Of a DNA stretch of 64,000 nucleotides, positions 22,008 through 32,957 are shown one piece after another. Below the pieces are notes generated by a model. That model had not been told where the DNA came from. It saw only the letters and a program-made list of their open reading frames with translations, and searched no databases. Every line of letters starts with the position of its first letter. Position 1 is the stretch's first letter. The translations under genes were made by a program, and so were the position numbers. Source of the DNA: Ypsolopha sequella (taxonomy: Eukaryota; Arthropoda; Insecta; Lepidoptera; Ypsolophidae); NCBI GenBank assembly GCA_934047225.1, contig OW204009.1:17930898-17994897 (forward strand), in the 5' to 3' direction.

Positions 22008-23474
22008 GAATACATGACCGGTATCCAAGTACACTTCTACAAGGAACACGCCAGACACGGCTGCAACGCGTACACGATCCCGAAAACATACAAAAAACAC
22101 GTTATTACCAACTTTTTGAAAACTAAAGAGGACGCCACTACCATAGCTACAGTAGACGCCGACTTGTACGTACAATTTAAAACTATAATGGAATCTATAA
22201 TAATGGAAGCAGCCCAATTGGACAAGGCACATCTAAGAATGCTTCAAGGTAAAGCTTTAGGTATGACAATGATTCTTAACAACTACGTCATAGAGCAACG
22301 CGATTCTGACGACGATTTCTCCCGAGACGATGTTGTTACTGAAGTATTAGATATTTCTGAGCCAGACCCGTTGAAAGACGACGAGATAGACAAGGCAGAA
22401 CCGGCTGAAGTGAAAAGGAATGTGAATAATGTTGTCGGGAAGAAGATCGTGAAATTGATCAACCCAGACGACGAAATACAAAGGATAGAAGATGTAAGGT
22501 CCTCTCAAAGGTTGAAGAGGAGAGGAGAGGATTCGACGCCGGTGCAAAAAGTTCTCCCGACGAAAAGGAGTAAGAGATCGGTGACCGTCTCGGACAGTAG
22601 AAGAGATTCGACTCCAGAACAGGAGTTCTTGCAAGTGACGACGAACGTTACGATCGAGGCGACGCCGAGAACTGGCACCGATAAGAAATCCGATGCCAAA
22701 AAGTCAACTCCTAAACCGAACAGTTTAAAAAAACAGACAGACATTGAAAAGGCTATAGATGAAAGTAACTCATCTCCTGGTTCAACTAAGAAAGTAGAAT
22801 GGTTTCCAAAATCGCCCTCGTTTAGTTTCGCCGATCAATACAAGGACTTTGTTAAAAAGAATTTCGCAACTAGCACAGAGAAGGTCAAGAAAAATAAGAA
22901 GATACGAACAAAACTGGGCCAGTTTAAGCCGAGTTTGTCTCCGAAACAAAGGTCTCAGTCCATAGATTCCCCTTCACCAAAGAAGTCGAGTAGCGATTTG
23001 AGTTCTCCCGCGACGAGAGTGGCTAAAACAGATAAATACAAAGTGAAAGAGCAAGAAAGTGACGTAAGCATATCGAGCACTCCCGCGACAAGAGCGGCTA
23101 AAACAGAGAGATACAAAGTGAAAGAACAAGAAAATGACGTAAGCATATCGAGCACTCCCGCGACGAAAGCGGCCAAAATAGAGAGATACAAAGCCAACAA
23201 AGTGAAAGAGCAACAAAATGCCTTTAGTATTAAGAGCTCTTCCGCGACGAGAGTGGCTAAAACAGATAAATACAAAGTAAAAGGGGAAGAAAATGACAGC
23301 AACACGTCGAGCCCTCTCGCGACGAGAACAAGTAAAACAGGGAGATACAAAGAGAAAGAACTTGAAAATGACGTTAGCATATCGAGCTCTCCCCCGACAA
23401 GAGCGGCTAAAATAGAGAGATACGAAGTGAAAGAGCAAGAAAATGACTGCAATATACTGATTCTAAAGATCTAA
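22008..23474 (+). CDS. Basic repeat-containing nuclear-type protein, probable terminal exon
   Basis: Not recognised. The frame is open from 21900, but a splice-acceptor-like TTTTCAG ends at 22007 in phase 0, so I place the exon start at 22008; the first Met follows two codons later. About 488 codons to the stop. The first 100 residues look globular and helical with a Cys/His-poor sequence. They are followed by an acidic stretch (DSDDDFSRDDVV), basic patches such as SQRLKRRGED and TKRSKRS that could be nuclear localisation signals, and many SP/TP sites. The C-terminus has six repeats of 24-28 residues (23001-23459) with the pattern S-S-x-x-A-T-R-x-A-K-T-x-[K/R]-Y-K-x-K-E. No upstream exon is visible before the satellite. 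It may be the last exon of a gene beyond the array, or a truncated duplicate. Confidence 0.65.
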   Translation, partial: EYMTGIQVHFYKEHARHGCNAYTIPKTYKKHVITNFLKTKEDATTIATVDADLYVQFKTIMESIIMEAAQLDKAHLRMLQGKALGMTMILNNYVIEQRDSDDDFSRDDVVTEVLDISEPDPLKDDEIDKAEPAEVKRNVNNVVGKKIVKLINPDDEIQRIEDVRSSQRLKRRGEDSTPVQKVLPTKRSKRSVTVSDSRRDSTPEQEFLQVTTNVTIEATPRTGTDKKSDAKKSTPKPNSLKKQTDIEKAIDESNSSPGSTKKVEWFPKSPSFSFADQYKDFVKKNFATSTEKVKKNKKIRTKLGQFKPSLSPKQRSQSIDSPSPKKSSSDLSSPATRVAKTDKYKVKEQESDVSISSTPATRAAKTERYKVKEQENDVSISSTPATKAAKIERYKANKVKEQQNAFSIKSSSATRVAKTDKYKVKGEENDSNTSSPLATRTSKTGRYKEKELENDVSISSSPPTRAAKIERYEVKEQENDCNILILKI

Positions 23475-23590
23475 GCACAGTTGTATGCTAGATTGTTATT
23501 TTGTACACAGAGGGCGCTAGTGTATTCTGAAGATATAAGCACAGTTCTCTGTTAGATTGTTATTTTATACACAGAGGGCGCTAGTGTATT
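23463..23590 (+). repeat. Tandem duplication at the stop codon/3' UTR
   Basis: A unit of about 62 bp (AAGCACAGTT...GGGCGCTAGTGTATTC) occurs twice in tandem, starting at the end of the coding region. The copies differ at a few bases. Confidence 0.85.
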
Positions 23591-23771
23591 CGAAACGCAG
23601 CACGTGGGAATACATATAAGTTTTACGGAAAGTTATAATATTTACAAACAATTCGGTTGAAAAAAATGAGTTATTGGAGGATTGCGAAAATGTTTTTGTT
23701 CACTTAGCTGCCCGTTGAAAAATGATTTTTACTCAGTAAATACAAGTAAATTAAGTTATTTAAATTTATAT

Positions 23772-23777
23772 AATAAA
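23772..23777 (+). terminator. AATAAA poly(A) signal candidate
   Basis: AATAAA about 300 bp after the stop of the 22008-23474 frame, on the same strand, in AT-rich sequence. It suits the 3' end of that gene, but nothing else confirms it. Confidence 0.4.
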
Positions 23778-24784
23778 ACGACATGAAGGTGAAGCAGATG
23801 TGTCAGAGTGGACTGTGGAGTGCGAGTCACATTCGTACACCCACTTTTCGCCGTACTTCGAGCTGGAATATGGACCTACAGCTTAACGTGCCTTCCAAAG
23901 TACGCAATACGAACACAAATGTGGGGATATGAACTCGCGACCTTCGGATTTGTAGTCGGAACATTTGAACCATTAGGCGGCGGAATTAGAAAGTGGAGAC
24001 AAGCGAATAGACACTGACTATTTACATGTGAGTGAATGCAAAAGTAGCGACCTTTTTTTTTGTTACATTATTCAGAAGCATTATGTGTAAGTAATGACAA
24101 CATATATCTATTATAAGTAGCGAAAAAACTGCAAAAATGTATTTTGGATTTGGATTAAGTGTTTTTTTTTTCTTCTGTTAATTCGGCAAGTTTCCGTCTG
24201 CCGTGGTCACGGGGTGAGTGGTTTTATTGTATTAAGAAATATTATAATTTACTTATTTGCAAGAAGTGTACATGTTTGTTTTAACGGGTTGCCGTTGAGA
24301 TGCTTTCGTACTTTTAGATTAATTTTAACTTGAAAGTTAATTTGGGATGTAACTGTGTATAGAACGCTATCAGTAGGCATAGAACATTTCACTAGTAGCA
24401 TGTGAAAAATCATATGAATTTATTATTTATTCAATAATTTGGATTTGTCATTCCTAAAATAATGCAAAAATGTTAGCACTGAAAATTGACTTTCCTTCAA
24501 ATTCTCTGTAGAAAACGGCAATTTCTTTCACTTTTACGAAGTAAACTTTACATTTACCTCGGCGTTTAGGAACGCAGCCTTGTTACTGTTATTATGTTTG
24601 CAGTACAGTCGCACGCTATTTTGGAAACTGAAAATAAATAATAAGTACAGATCTGATAAAGATATAATGCTCATACAAATCTTCGCCACTGTTCGTATTC
24701 CCGAAAACGAGCCGAATCCTACATTGTAAGAGTTAGTAGTATTTGGGAATTTATTGTAGAGAAAATAAGAGTCACTAGAATATT
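23778..24784. other. AT-rich intergenic stretch
   Basis: No gene recognised. One open frame at 23808-24017 has no family resemblance and poor coding character. No clear terminal repeats were seen. Confidence 0.5.
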
Positions 24785-25145
24785 GTGCAAAAAATCGGAA
24801 CCGGAAGCAATTATGGCCATTTTGGCTAATAATCTGTCATGATTGTATAGAAAACGGTTTTAGAACATGTGCAAAAAATCGGAACCGGAAGCAATTATGG
24901 TCATTTTGGCTCATAATCTGTCATTTTAGAACATGTGCAAAAAATCGGAACCGGAAGCAATTATGGTCATTTTGGCTAATAATCTGTCATTTTTAGAACA
25001 TGTGCAAAAAATCGGAACCGGAAGCAATTATGGTCATTTTGGCTAATAATCTGTCATTTTTAGAACATGGGCAAAAAATCGGAACCGGAAGCAATTATGG
25101 TCATTTTGGCTAATAATCTGAATTTCGGCAAATAATCTGTCATGG
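24785..25145. repeat. Minisatellite, five units of about 66 bp
   Basis: Five copies start at 24785, 24869, 24935, 25002 and 25069, each beginning near GCAAAAAATCGGAACCGGAA. The first spacing is longer (84 bp) because of an extra GATTGTATAGAAAACGG segment; a related segment returns after the last unit (about 25147). Confidence 0.9.
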
Positions 25146-26387
25146 ATTGTATAGAAAGCGGATATAAGATCTTTGCCAAAGAGTGGCAAAAGATTCCTAC
25201 GTACTGTAAATTATTTAATCTTAAGACAAATCTGTGAGATACACAGGAGATGTGCGAATGTACAGTCGCTAGCAGTTCAAGCTCCCTCTTTGTAAACGAC
25301 GTTAACGGCTACGACGCCGCAATGAGAGCTGCCGACAGGTAGCCTGTCATGCTGGCGTCTGTACACGTCCTGTCTTTGAAGTAGCCGACGCCTTGGCGTC
25401 CCCTTTGTGTCGCCGTAACAAAGCGTGCTAACAATAATAAGAGATTAAGAACTAGATATAATTATTATTATTTATAACAAAATCCATCGTTTCTTGGAAA
25501 CTAAATATATTAGAGTGCATTAGGGGTGGGGGGGGGGGGGGGGGGGGCTTAGGGATCGTGTCACCATCACCGATTTCCCATAGTTTTCATAATTCATAAA
25601 ACAAGAACAAAAAAGTACCTCAGACATGCCTTTCCTTCCCTTTGCTTTTCCACATAGTGAGAGAATTAAACTGAATTTTTAATTTGAAATTTAAAATTTT
25701 TCGTTTTTATTGAAATTAATAGCCTATGAAAACATATTTTGAAGTTATCTGACACATTTATTTTTAAATAATCATAATGCAATCTGTTATCGTTGTTCGC
25801 TAGTACAATAGCGAGCCAAAATTTTATGTATTCTCACAGGCGCTGAATGTTTTTGTTATAATGTGAAAGTCCAAAATACTGGTAGGAAAGGAGTTTATTC
25901 TTGAAGGCACTTCGATTAATTGTACTTAGCACAGCAAAAAGCTATAAATATTCACAATTACGTTTATTTAGTTCTATCTCGATCGGTGGTTAAATTGCAA
26001 GTGACCCGGAGGGGGTAGAACAATAGTGATGTCAGAATCTAAGTATGTTCAGTTCATGTATCCAACAATCGTAATAATTAACGATTAGCTTCGTAATCAG
26101 AATCGTAATCGTGATGGCCGAATCGTTGCATCCCTATTTATTAGCTAAAAACGCCATAGGTGCTACTCACTTCAATTTATACCACCATGATCTAACTCCT
26201 TTATCCAAAATAAGATTGGAAGAATCTTGGTCTGCTGGGGGATCTAAAAAGGCCGACTTGGGTGAATCATAAAATGATTTGAAAGTAGGATAGACTCAGA
26301 ATTTTTTCACGCGTGCAAAAGAGACTGCATTAGAACATAATCATAATATGATTCATGCAAAATGGCCTTTTTAGAGGACCTGCCCCT
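25146..26387. other. Intergenic, no gene; poly-G tract
   Basis: 25526-25549 contains a G run of about 20 bases. 25280-25430 is a more GC-rich patch with no recognised identity. The rest is AT-rich and shows no coding frame. Confidence 0.5.
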
Positions 26388-26608
26388 CTATTCTGTATCT
26401 TTAGTTGCCAACTGGACTAGGTGCCTATCATCAAAAACATAGCTAAAAATGGAACTTTCAAAATTGCTATTAGTCGGTGTTGAACTATTTACGAACTGTG
26501 TCGTCACTTCAAGTGCGAACATATTCTTAAACAATCGGAATTCGATAGTATGTCTATGTTTTTGATGATAGGCACCCAGTTTAAATGGCAACTAAAGATA
26601 CATAATAG
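26388..26608. mobile_element. MITE with about 50-bp terminal inverted repeats
   Basis: The ends read CTATTCTGTATCTTTAGTTG and, in inverted form, CTATTATGTATCTTTAGTTG, continuing through a shared TGCCTATCATCAAAAACATA block. Further copies lie at 37536-37990. There is no coding capacity; the 67-codon frame inside comes from the repeat. Confidence 0.85.
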
Positions 26609-27772
26609 GCCCTCTGGTCTGACTCCCAGAAATCAGTTGGGAAGTACTATGGTGGAATTCAAACAAACATCCCTGGTCGTCGTTGGTTCTTTAAATTTCG
26701 TGATATAAATTACCTTCATTTATTTGGTCGCCTTCGGCGAGGTCAGGGATGGGGAAACTACGGCCCGCGAAGCGTTGAAATCCGGCCCACGACCATCAAA
26801 CAAAAATCAAGTGAAGTTTTCGTATTGTTAGAAATTTCGCAGCTAACTTGAAAGTTTAATTTAATTGCAATTTGTAATTTCTTCCTTATTTCAATAGTTA
26901 TTTAGTAATATTGCACAGTGAATTAGTGTTTCAGAAAATTCATACTAATATTTTTATTTCAGTGAATAATATAGCCAAAAATGAAACAGCTTGACCCGCC
27001 ATATATTTCGTTAGTAAATATTGGCACGCGAAGAAAAAAAGTCTTTGGGCTAGGTCATGCTTGTATCCAACCTTTTTAGCCAAAATTAGGGTGAGGGACT
27101 CGCTCTGTGAGGTCTTGCGGAAGGTTCTGTAGACCATATAATATCATTTACTACGAAATTGCCGAAATTTTCTTACTGATTCATGAGTTCATAATTCCTG
27201 TAATTCAATAGCTATTTCCATTATTTGTTTTTTGTTTAAAAGTTGCTTTCCAGGTTTTATATCTACATATTAAATTTTGATTTTGTTTTAAGTTTACAAA
27301 AATTAAATTTTCAAAGACAGTTCGTCCTAATTCTCATCCATTTCCATGATAAGATTCGTTATAATTTTTTTAAAGCTGACACTTTTAAATCTTTCAATTA
27401 AAGTCACTGCTAGCTTAATGTTGTCTCATCATTTAATAAATGACATTTTCCCTAAAAAAAATGCTAAAATTTCTGTACTGAAAATTGAGTTTTCTTTAAA
27501 TTCCCCGTGGAAAACGGCAATTTCATAGTAAATAACCTATTATATTTTTTGAATGTCCTTTCTGTGTAACTTTCTTCCTTATCAATTGCTCGCTCTGTTA
27601 ACATGAGTTTCTTATTGAGTCTAGTTGATACTTCCTTCGTTTTCATTTTGTCGAAATTTATATCAGTAAATAGTATTAAATTGTAAATATTTATGAATAC
27701 TAGAAATGTTCATTTTGTAATTTTAAGTTGACGTAGTAATTAGTCATTTAAGTTTTATTTAATTAGTTAATT
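26609..27772. other. AT-rich intergenic with a solo hAT-like end
   Basis: 26751-26800 (CAGGGATGGGGAAACTACGG) resembles one end of a hAT element, but no matching right end is present. Otherwise nothing recognised. Confidence 0.45.
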
Positions 27773-28538
27773 AAAGTAGCCGTCAATAGAAATTGTGGAC
27801 TATGTAAACAAAGCGCCATGTTGTCTTTGTCTATGAATAGGTGAACTATCTAGAGATGGGTAAGTATGTGATTAAAATATGTTAGGTGCTTAATTAATTT
27901 TCTTTATTTGATTCATCGCTAAAATATTCTGATGCTAGCTAGTCAAATCGCCCACGTTAATTAAAAATGGTTCCGTCACAGCGTCGTTGGCCGTATCTAT
28001 TATCCCATCCAGTTCTTTAATTTTTTCTTCTACTTTTAGGACATGAGCTACACATTTTTAGTACGATAAAATCAGTAAGAGAAGCAAAGTCGTTAGAATA
28101 CCGAAAACACAAAAGATTTTAGAGCAACGCTGGAAGATCACACAGCTCTCGATAGAATCACACACACGTTTATGTCAAAGATTATGAAGTAACGCTGTCA
28201 AAAAAAAAATGACATCACGGAAATAGCATCACGAATAAAATAGGTTTATATTAAAATAGATTCGTACATCACCAATTTTCAAAGACAATGCAGATTCGAT
28301 GAGAAAAAAATATGACAGCAATCGCGACGCAGTACAGAATTGACTGTTGATTCTATGATTTTCCGTAATTAACTGGTGATTATTGAATATTTCATGATGA
28401 AATACAGTGAATGACTGGTAAGACTAGATGCTTCATGATTTGGAATAATGTTCAGTGAGACTCCGTGACAGAACCTTGAGAAAAATTGAGAAAACGGTTT
28501 GTTTACATAGTCCACAATTTCTATTGACGGCGACTTTA
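27773..28538. mobile_element. Non-autonomous DNA transposon, about 36-bp TIRs
   Basis: GCCGTCAATAGAAATTGTGG...CAAA at 27779-27812 returns inverted at about 28496-28531. The TIRs may extend outward (AAAGT/ACTTT), with TTAA close to both ends. The interior has no ORF. Confidence 0.8.
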
Positions 28539-28926
28539 GTTAAATTGTATATATATTTTGATCATCTTCTGTATTTTGTTGTAGATCATAGCGTTCATCA
28601 CAAGTTTACAGGATACCAAATTCATCAAAATTATTTTTCATCAATATAGTGCTTTGGTTTATAACGACACTAGCCTTCCTCTTGAACCACTCCATCTATT
28701 AAAAAAACCGCATCAAAATTCGTTGCGTAGTTTTAAAGATCTAAGCATACATAGGGACAGACAGACAGCGGGAAGCGACTTTGTTTTATACTATGTAGTG
28801 ATTTGGCGGAATTAAATCACACACGTTATCAGAAGCCAAAAACAAGAAAAAAAAATGAAACTCTGCCATCATTAAGTTGAATAAGGATATTTAAATACAT
28901 AATACCTAAGGTGACCCCAATATTAA

Positions 28927-29533
28927 GTGTGTCCCTCGCACAAGTGTACATCCGAAAAGGGGTGAAACTAGACCTTATTTTATCGACAAAAAAATGTTTT
29001 TTTTTGAAAGATTTTGTTTTATAAATTTATGTTTTAAAAATTTTTTTGCCTACCATGGAGACTATGTATAAAATATGTCATAACTTTTGATCTATCGCGA
29101 GTAATGCAATGAAATAAAACTTTTATAATCCTTAAGAATAGACGTTGCATACCAAATCAAAAACAAAAGATAATCAACTACCATTACCATAAAAATAATA
29201 TCCTAAAAGATTATTTCTTTAATTTTTCCGTTTTTTTTCAGTAATAGTAAATTTTTTCAAAATAATGTCCCCGTTTTACTATATTTTATTCCTATTTATC
29301 ATTGCCTATTCCATTATCTTTCTAACAAAAAAAAATACAACGTTCTATCATAAATACAATATTTTCTACGAGTTAACCAAAGGCACTGCGCTCGCGTCCC
29401 ATACAAAGATACCCAGGTGGAATATTTTTTCAGTAAAAAAAAAATTCAAAAAACTTTTTTTTCTTTGTTTTTGTCGATATATTTAGATCTAGTTTCACCC
29501 ACTTTCGGATGTGCACTTGGACGAGGGACACAC
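28927..29533. mobile_element. Non-autonomous DNA transposon, about 45-bp TIRs
   Basis: GTGTGTCCCTCGCACAAGTG at 28927 returns in inverted form at 29533, the match continuing through a CATCCGAAAAGGGGTGAAAC-like block. The AT-rich interior has no transposase. Confidence 0.82.
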
Positions 29534-29692
29534 TGTACAGTTACGAAAATTCGGTGTACATATATTGTGGAACAATTCAACGGTCTAGAAAGTTGACAGA
29601 ACACTTACCTTGTAAACAAGACGTCCCAGGTTCAAATTTTTGTCGGAGGAGTTATTCTAAAATTATCTTTTCTATTTCGTAATGCTCTAAAT

Positions 29693-30380
29693 CAGGGGTC
29701 GGCAACCGGCGGGCCCGCGGGCCGCATGCGGCCCATGAACCACTTTAGTATGGCCTGCAAGGTTCGCAACCACTTCATGATAACTATATTTGGTTGTACA
29801 TATTTGTGTTAGCAGTCATTTTCCATTCTGAACTATCTAAAAAGCAAGTATAGTTTTTAGTTAACCGATGCATATTTAGACCTTATACTGCGCATTTCCA
29901 CATCTAAAATGGAAGTGAAATGCTGCCGCTGAAATCACATTAGATTTTAATAATAAATTGTGTTTTAAACTACAATAAATATGAACATATAGAACAAGGC
30001 GTGAAATCACATAACGCCCTCGTGAGCGTTCTGTATGTGTAGTACAAGCTAGTATATTAAGCAGATGCAAAAATAACGGTGGAGGACAAGTATGATGGAA
30101 GAGTTCGCCGGTCTAGGAAGGAACCTCGGTGGCGCAATTGGTAGCGCGCTTGTCTTGATAACAAGAGGTCGCAGGTTCGAATCCTGGCCCGGGGAATTTT
30201 TTCAAATTCTTGTCTTTGGATTTGTTTCGGATTGATATTTTCTAGTTTGTAATGCACTCTAATAATATTTACAATCAATATGATACGAAATTGACTAATG
30301 CGTTATTTATTATATGGGACCCTCGCTGATCCTCTGGTAACATTTTTGGCCCTCCTATGTCATAAGGTTGGCGACCACTG
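29693..30380. mobile_element. Non-autonomous hAT-type element with 8-bp target duplication
   Basis: Ends CAGGGGTCGGCAACC and, inverted, CAGTGGTCGCCAACC. The flanks CTCTAAAT at 29685-29692 and 30381-30388 are a perfect 8-bp duplication, as expected for hAT. There is no transposase ORF. A tRNA-like sequence lies inside (30123-30195). Confidence 0.92.
30123..30195 (+). pseudogene. tRNA-like sequence (decayed tRNA or SINE head)
   Basis: The layout follows a tRNA: D arm GCGC-AATTGGTA-GCGC, anticodon arm CTTGT-CTTGATA-ACAAG (five perfect pairs; loop would read TGA), a 5-base variable loop, a T arm with GGTTCGAATCC, and an acceptor 3' strand CCCGGGG plus A. The acceptor stem has two mismatches and the T stem one, position 37 is a pyrimidine, and Ser(TGA) would need a long variable arm. 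A working tRNA gene is therefore unlikely. The D arm and B box resemble tRNA-Asn-type sequence. Confidence 0.6.
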
Positions 30381-30600
30381 CTCTAAATTATCAAGAACTA
30401 CAGTTATTTCATATTTTATTTCGTAGTTATTGAAGCTACGTTTGTTCGAAAGCATCGCGACTGGCCTCCCGTTAAATAATATAATTTGTGTTAGTTAAAT
30501 AAGTTAAGTGTAGGTTATAATTTGTTTATTTGCAATAGAAATTAATCCTGAAAAGCATGGATTTTCATTTAAACTGTTGAGTTAAATTTTATGAATTTAA

Positions 30601-30662
30601 GCTGATCGCACACTAACAGCATCGTGCGGCGCGTACGATGCTGTTAAGTGTGCGATCAGCTT
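30601..30662. repeat. Near-perfect palindrome, about 27-bp arms
   Basis: AGCTGATCGCACACTAACAG...GTGTGCGATCAGCT around a GCGGCGCGT loop, with one unpaired A. This could form a strong hairpin and looks like a minimal foldback element. Confidence 0.85.
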
Positions 30663-31033
30663 TAAGCTATAATATCTTAATTTAAGTAACTTGTAAGAAA
30701 AACGTCTGCCATGGTCTTAAAAAGAAATGAAAAATATGTATATATTCCTATAAACACAGTATATGAATTTTGTGAAACCGTTATCTATTTGAACACAATA
30801 GAGACAGCAATTGTTAAATTTGTTATGATTTTTTTGCGAAATCGCTTGGGAAACTAAATAACATTAAATGCACATAATAAACGCTTACGTGGGCGTTGTA
30901 TGCATTTCATGTCTTGGTCTGTGGAATAGAGATGGCGCTGTCGTCACTTCAATATGTGCTGCCTCGTATTAGAGATCTCTTCTTGGAGGATTTGGATTTC
31001 TAATGGATGACACATCCTTATATGCACTCTAAT

Positions 31034-31552
31034 ATAATGCCGGCGCCAGACATGTGTCCACTTATTTGCACACTCGAGTGGACACACTGTGTGGCACGAG
31101 ACTTTGTCTATGTGTTCCAAAGTTTGTACACAGATTTGCACTTTGCCGAGCGGTATTGGTTTTTTAACGCACATCAAAGGAATGTGTTCAAATAAGTGCG
31201 TAGCCTGCCACACTATTTGGCCTATTTGCAAAGACCAGTTGCGCGAGCGCTGTTGTACGGAACGGTTGTGTGAGAAACTACGTGTTTGATCGTTCAAAAT
31301 GGACACACATCCATTCACGCCTTCTCGGACGTTTCGATATATTTTGTTGCAGATGTAAAAAATAATTACATGCACATAAATAATATAAGCACACTGCGTC
31401 TACGAAATCGTCGTCCATCTCCTTTGTTGTCTACCAGCATACTGTGGAGAAAAGAGTTTGCGAAGCATGTGTGGCAGGTACGCCAAATGTGTGTACAAAG
31501 TCGTCAAAGAAGTGTGCAAATAAGTGGACACATGTCTGGCGCCGGCATAATT
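31034..31552. mobile_element. Non-autonomous DNA transposon, about 37-bp TIRs
   Basis: ATGCCGGCGCCAGACATGTG near 31037 returns inverted at about 31512-31548, continuing to GTCCACTTATTTGCACAC. The interior contains several diverged copies of the GTGTCCA/TTTGCACA words. The short frames are not genes. Confidence 0.85.
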
Positions 31553-32589
31553 AAGCGATTCTGTTACAGCTTGGCAAAATAGAGTGTGGAATAAATGAGG
31601 GCGCGCCTACCTTACATATGACCACCCCATAGTGAGAATTAATGATTTTGATACTTTATTTTATCAGACAAGGCAGACACTTTCAAAGTCATGTATGTAT
31701 GTTCGTTAACAACGTCGGCGTTTTTTAATCTTGTTTCACTCGAGATTTTGAATCAAACGATAGCAATATTGACTTTGGAGAATTCATAATATTTCTTAAG
31801 TTTTCATGAGCACTATACATGAAACAATTTTGAACGGATTTCACACTCCGTTCACCACTCCATTTTGAAACGTTGGCTTTTTGTAAAAATCAAATAAAAC
31901 GAGTGTTAAATCCGTTCAAAATTGATTCACTGAAAATCAGTGACAACCAAACTAGGTAATTCATATACATTACTATATTAATAAATCAATAAAATTACAT
32001 AACACTAAAAGCAAACTTTTTGCGGATCAATATCTCTTAGTCGCATCCAACGAATGACACACAAGCATAGAGTATCTTGACAGTAGTCGACAGTTACGTA
32101 GGTGTTGCCGTCAATCAAAATAATTGGTTGCACCTGTCACCGTATCAGACTCTTGCCAAGCTGTACCCCATTTGAAAACATAGAGCAAAAGCTTGTCTAA
32201 CTGTACGAGACGACGTCAGATAAACATGAAGTCACGACATGATAGCAATGATAAATCATACTATGGTGCTTGGAATTCTGAGAGACATCTGTACAATGAG
32301 GCCGTGGCCTACATAAAGATTTTTATGAAAACCAATTGCGTTTAAAAAGCTAAAAACAGTAGTAAAATATTTTTTTCGATATCTCAAAAAGTGACGAAGT
32401 TATTGGCAATCAAAGTGAGATTAACGGCATGTCACGTGACGTCATCTGACACGATTTCATACTAAAAGTGATAAATATCGTATAGCTTCGGTATAAAAAG
32501 GATTTTTTTTTAATTCAAAACGTTTTGTGTTTGCTATAACTAATTAATCAACTTTGGCTGCTTATATCTTCGAAACGTGACGCCTAACC
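31553..32589. other. Intergenic, no gene
   Basis: AT-rich. A short interrupted inverted repeat at about 31833-31926 (GAACGGATTT / AAATCCGTTC) is the only structure seen. Confidence 0.45.
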
Positions 32590-32950
32590 GGTCGGCCACA
32601 GCTTCAGGCTTCGAGAGGCGCGCCAAGCGGTTCTTCTTGCGACGGCGCTGGCGGAGAGAACAAATGTATGAAGTTGTATAGAGCCGGCCATGGGTTGTCG
32701 CTCGCGCGTCCTGTCCTGCTTCGAGTGACTTGTGCTCTCGGGACGGCGGTGTGCGGGGAGGCGGGTGGTTGAAACAGTGATCGAGCGCACAGGACGAACC
32801 TAGTATCGAACGCTTTGAGCGAGTGAGCGCACTATACATCCGATGCGGTGGAAGGCGCCGACGGGTGTCGTGGCAGGGCAAAGCCCGTCGCAAAAACCGC
32901 CTGAAAGCGCAGCAAGAAGCGCCGCCAGAAGCCTGAAGCTGTGGCCCTGG
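32590..32950. repeat. GC-rich foldback sequence
   Basis: GGCCACAGCTTCAGGCTTC near 32593 pairs with GAAGCCTGAAGCTGTGGCC at 32927-32945. The inner CGGTTCTTCTTGCG also pairs roughly with CGCAGCAAGAAGCG. The open frames here are GC-driven and unsupported. Confidence 0.7.
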
Positions 32951-32957
32951 CGTATAG

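Noticed and set aside
22955..23452. Minus-strand frames of 154-165 codons opposite the repeat protein
   Set aside because: They are repetitive reverse readings of the six C-terminal repeats of the plus-strand frame.
23808..24017. 69-codon frame after the repeat-protein gene
   Set aside because: No motif, no signal peptide, no splice context; likely chance.
30123..30195. Functional tRNA-Ser(TGA) gene
   Set aside because: Acceptor and T stems have mismatches, there is no long variable arm, position 37 is T, and it sits inside a MITE.
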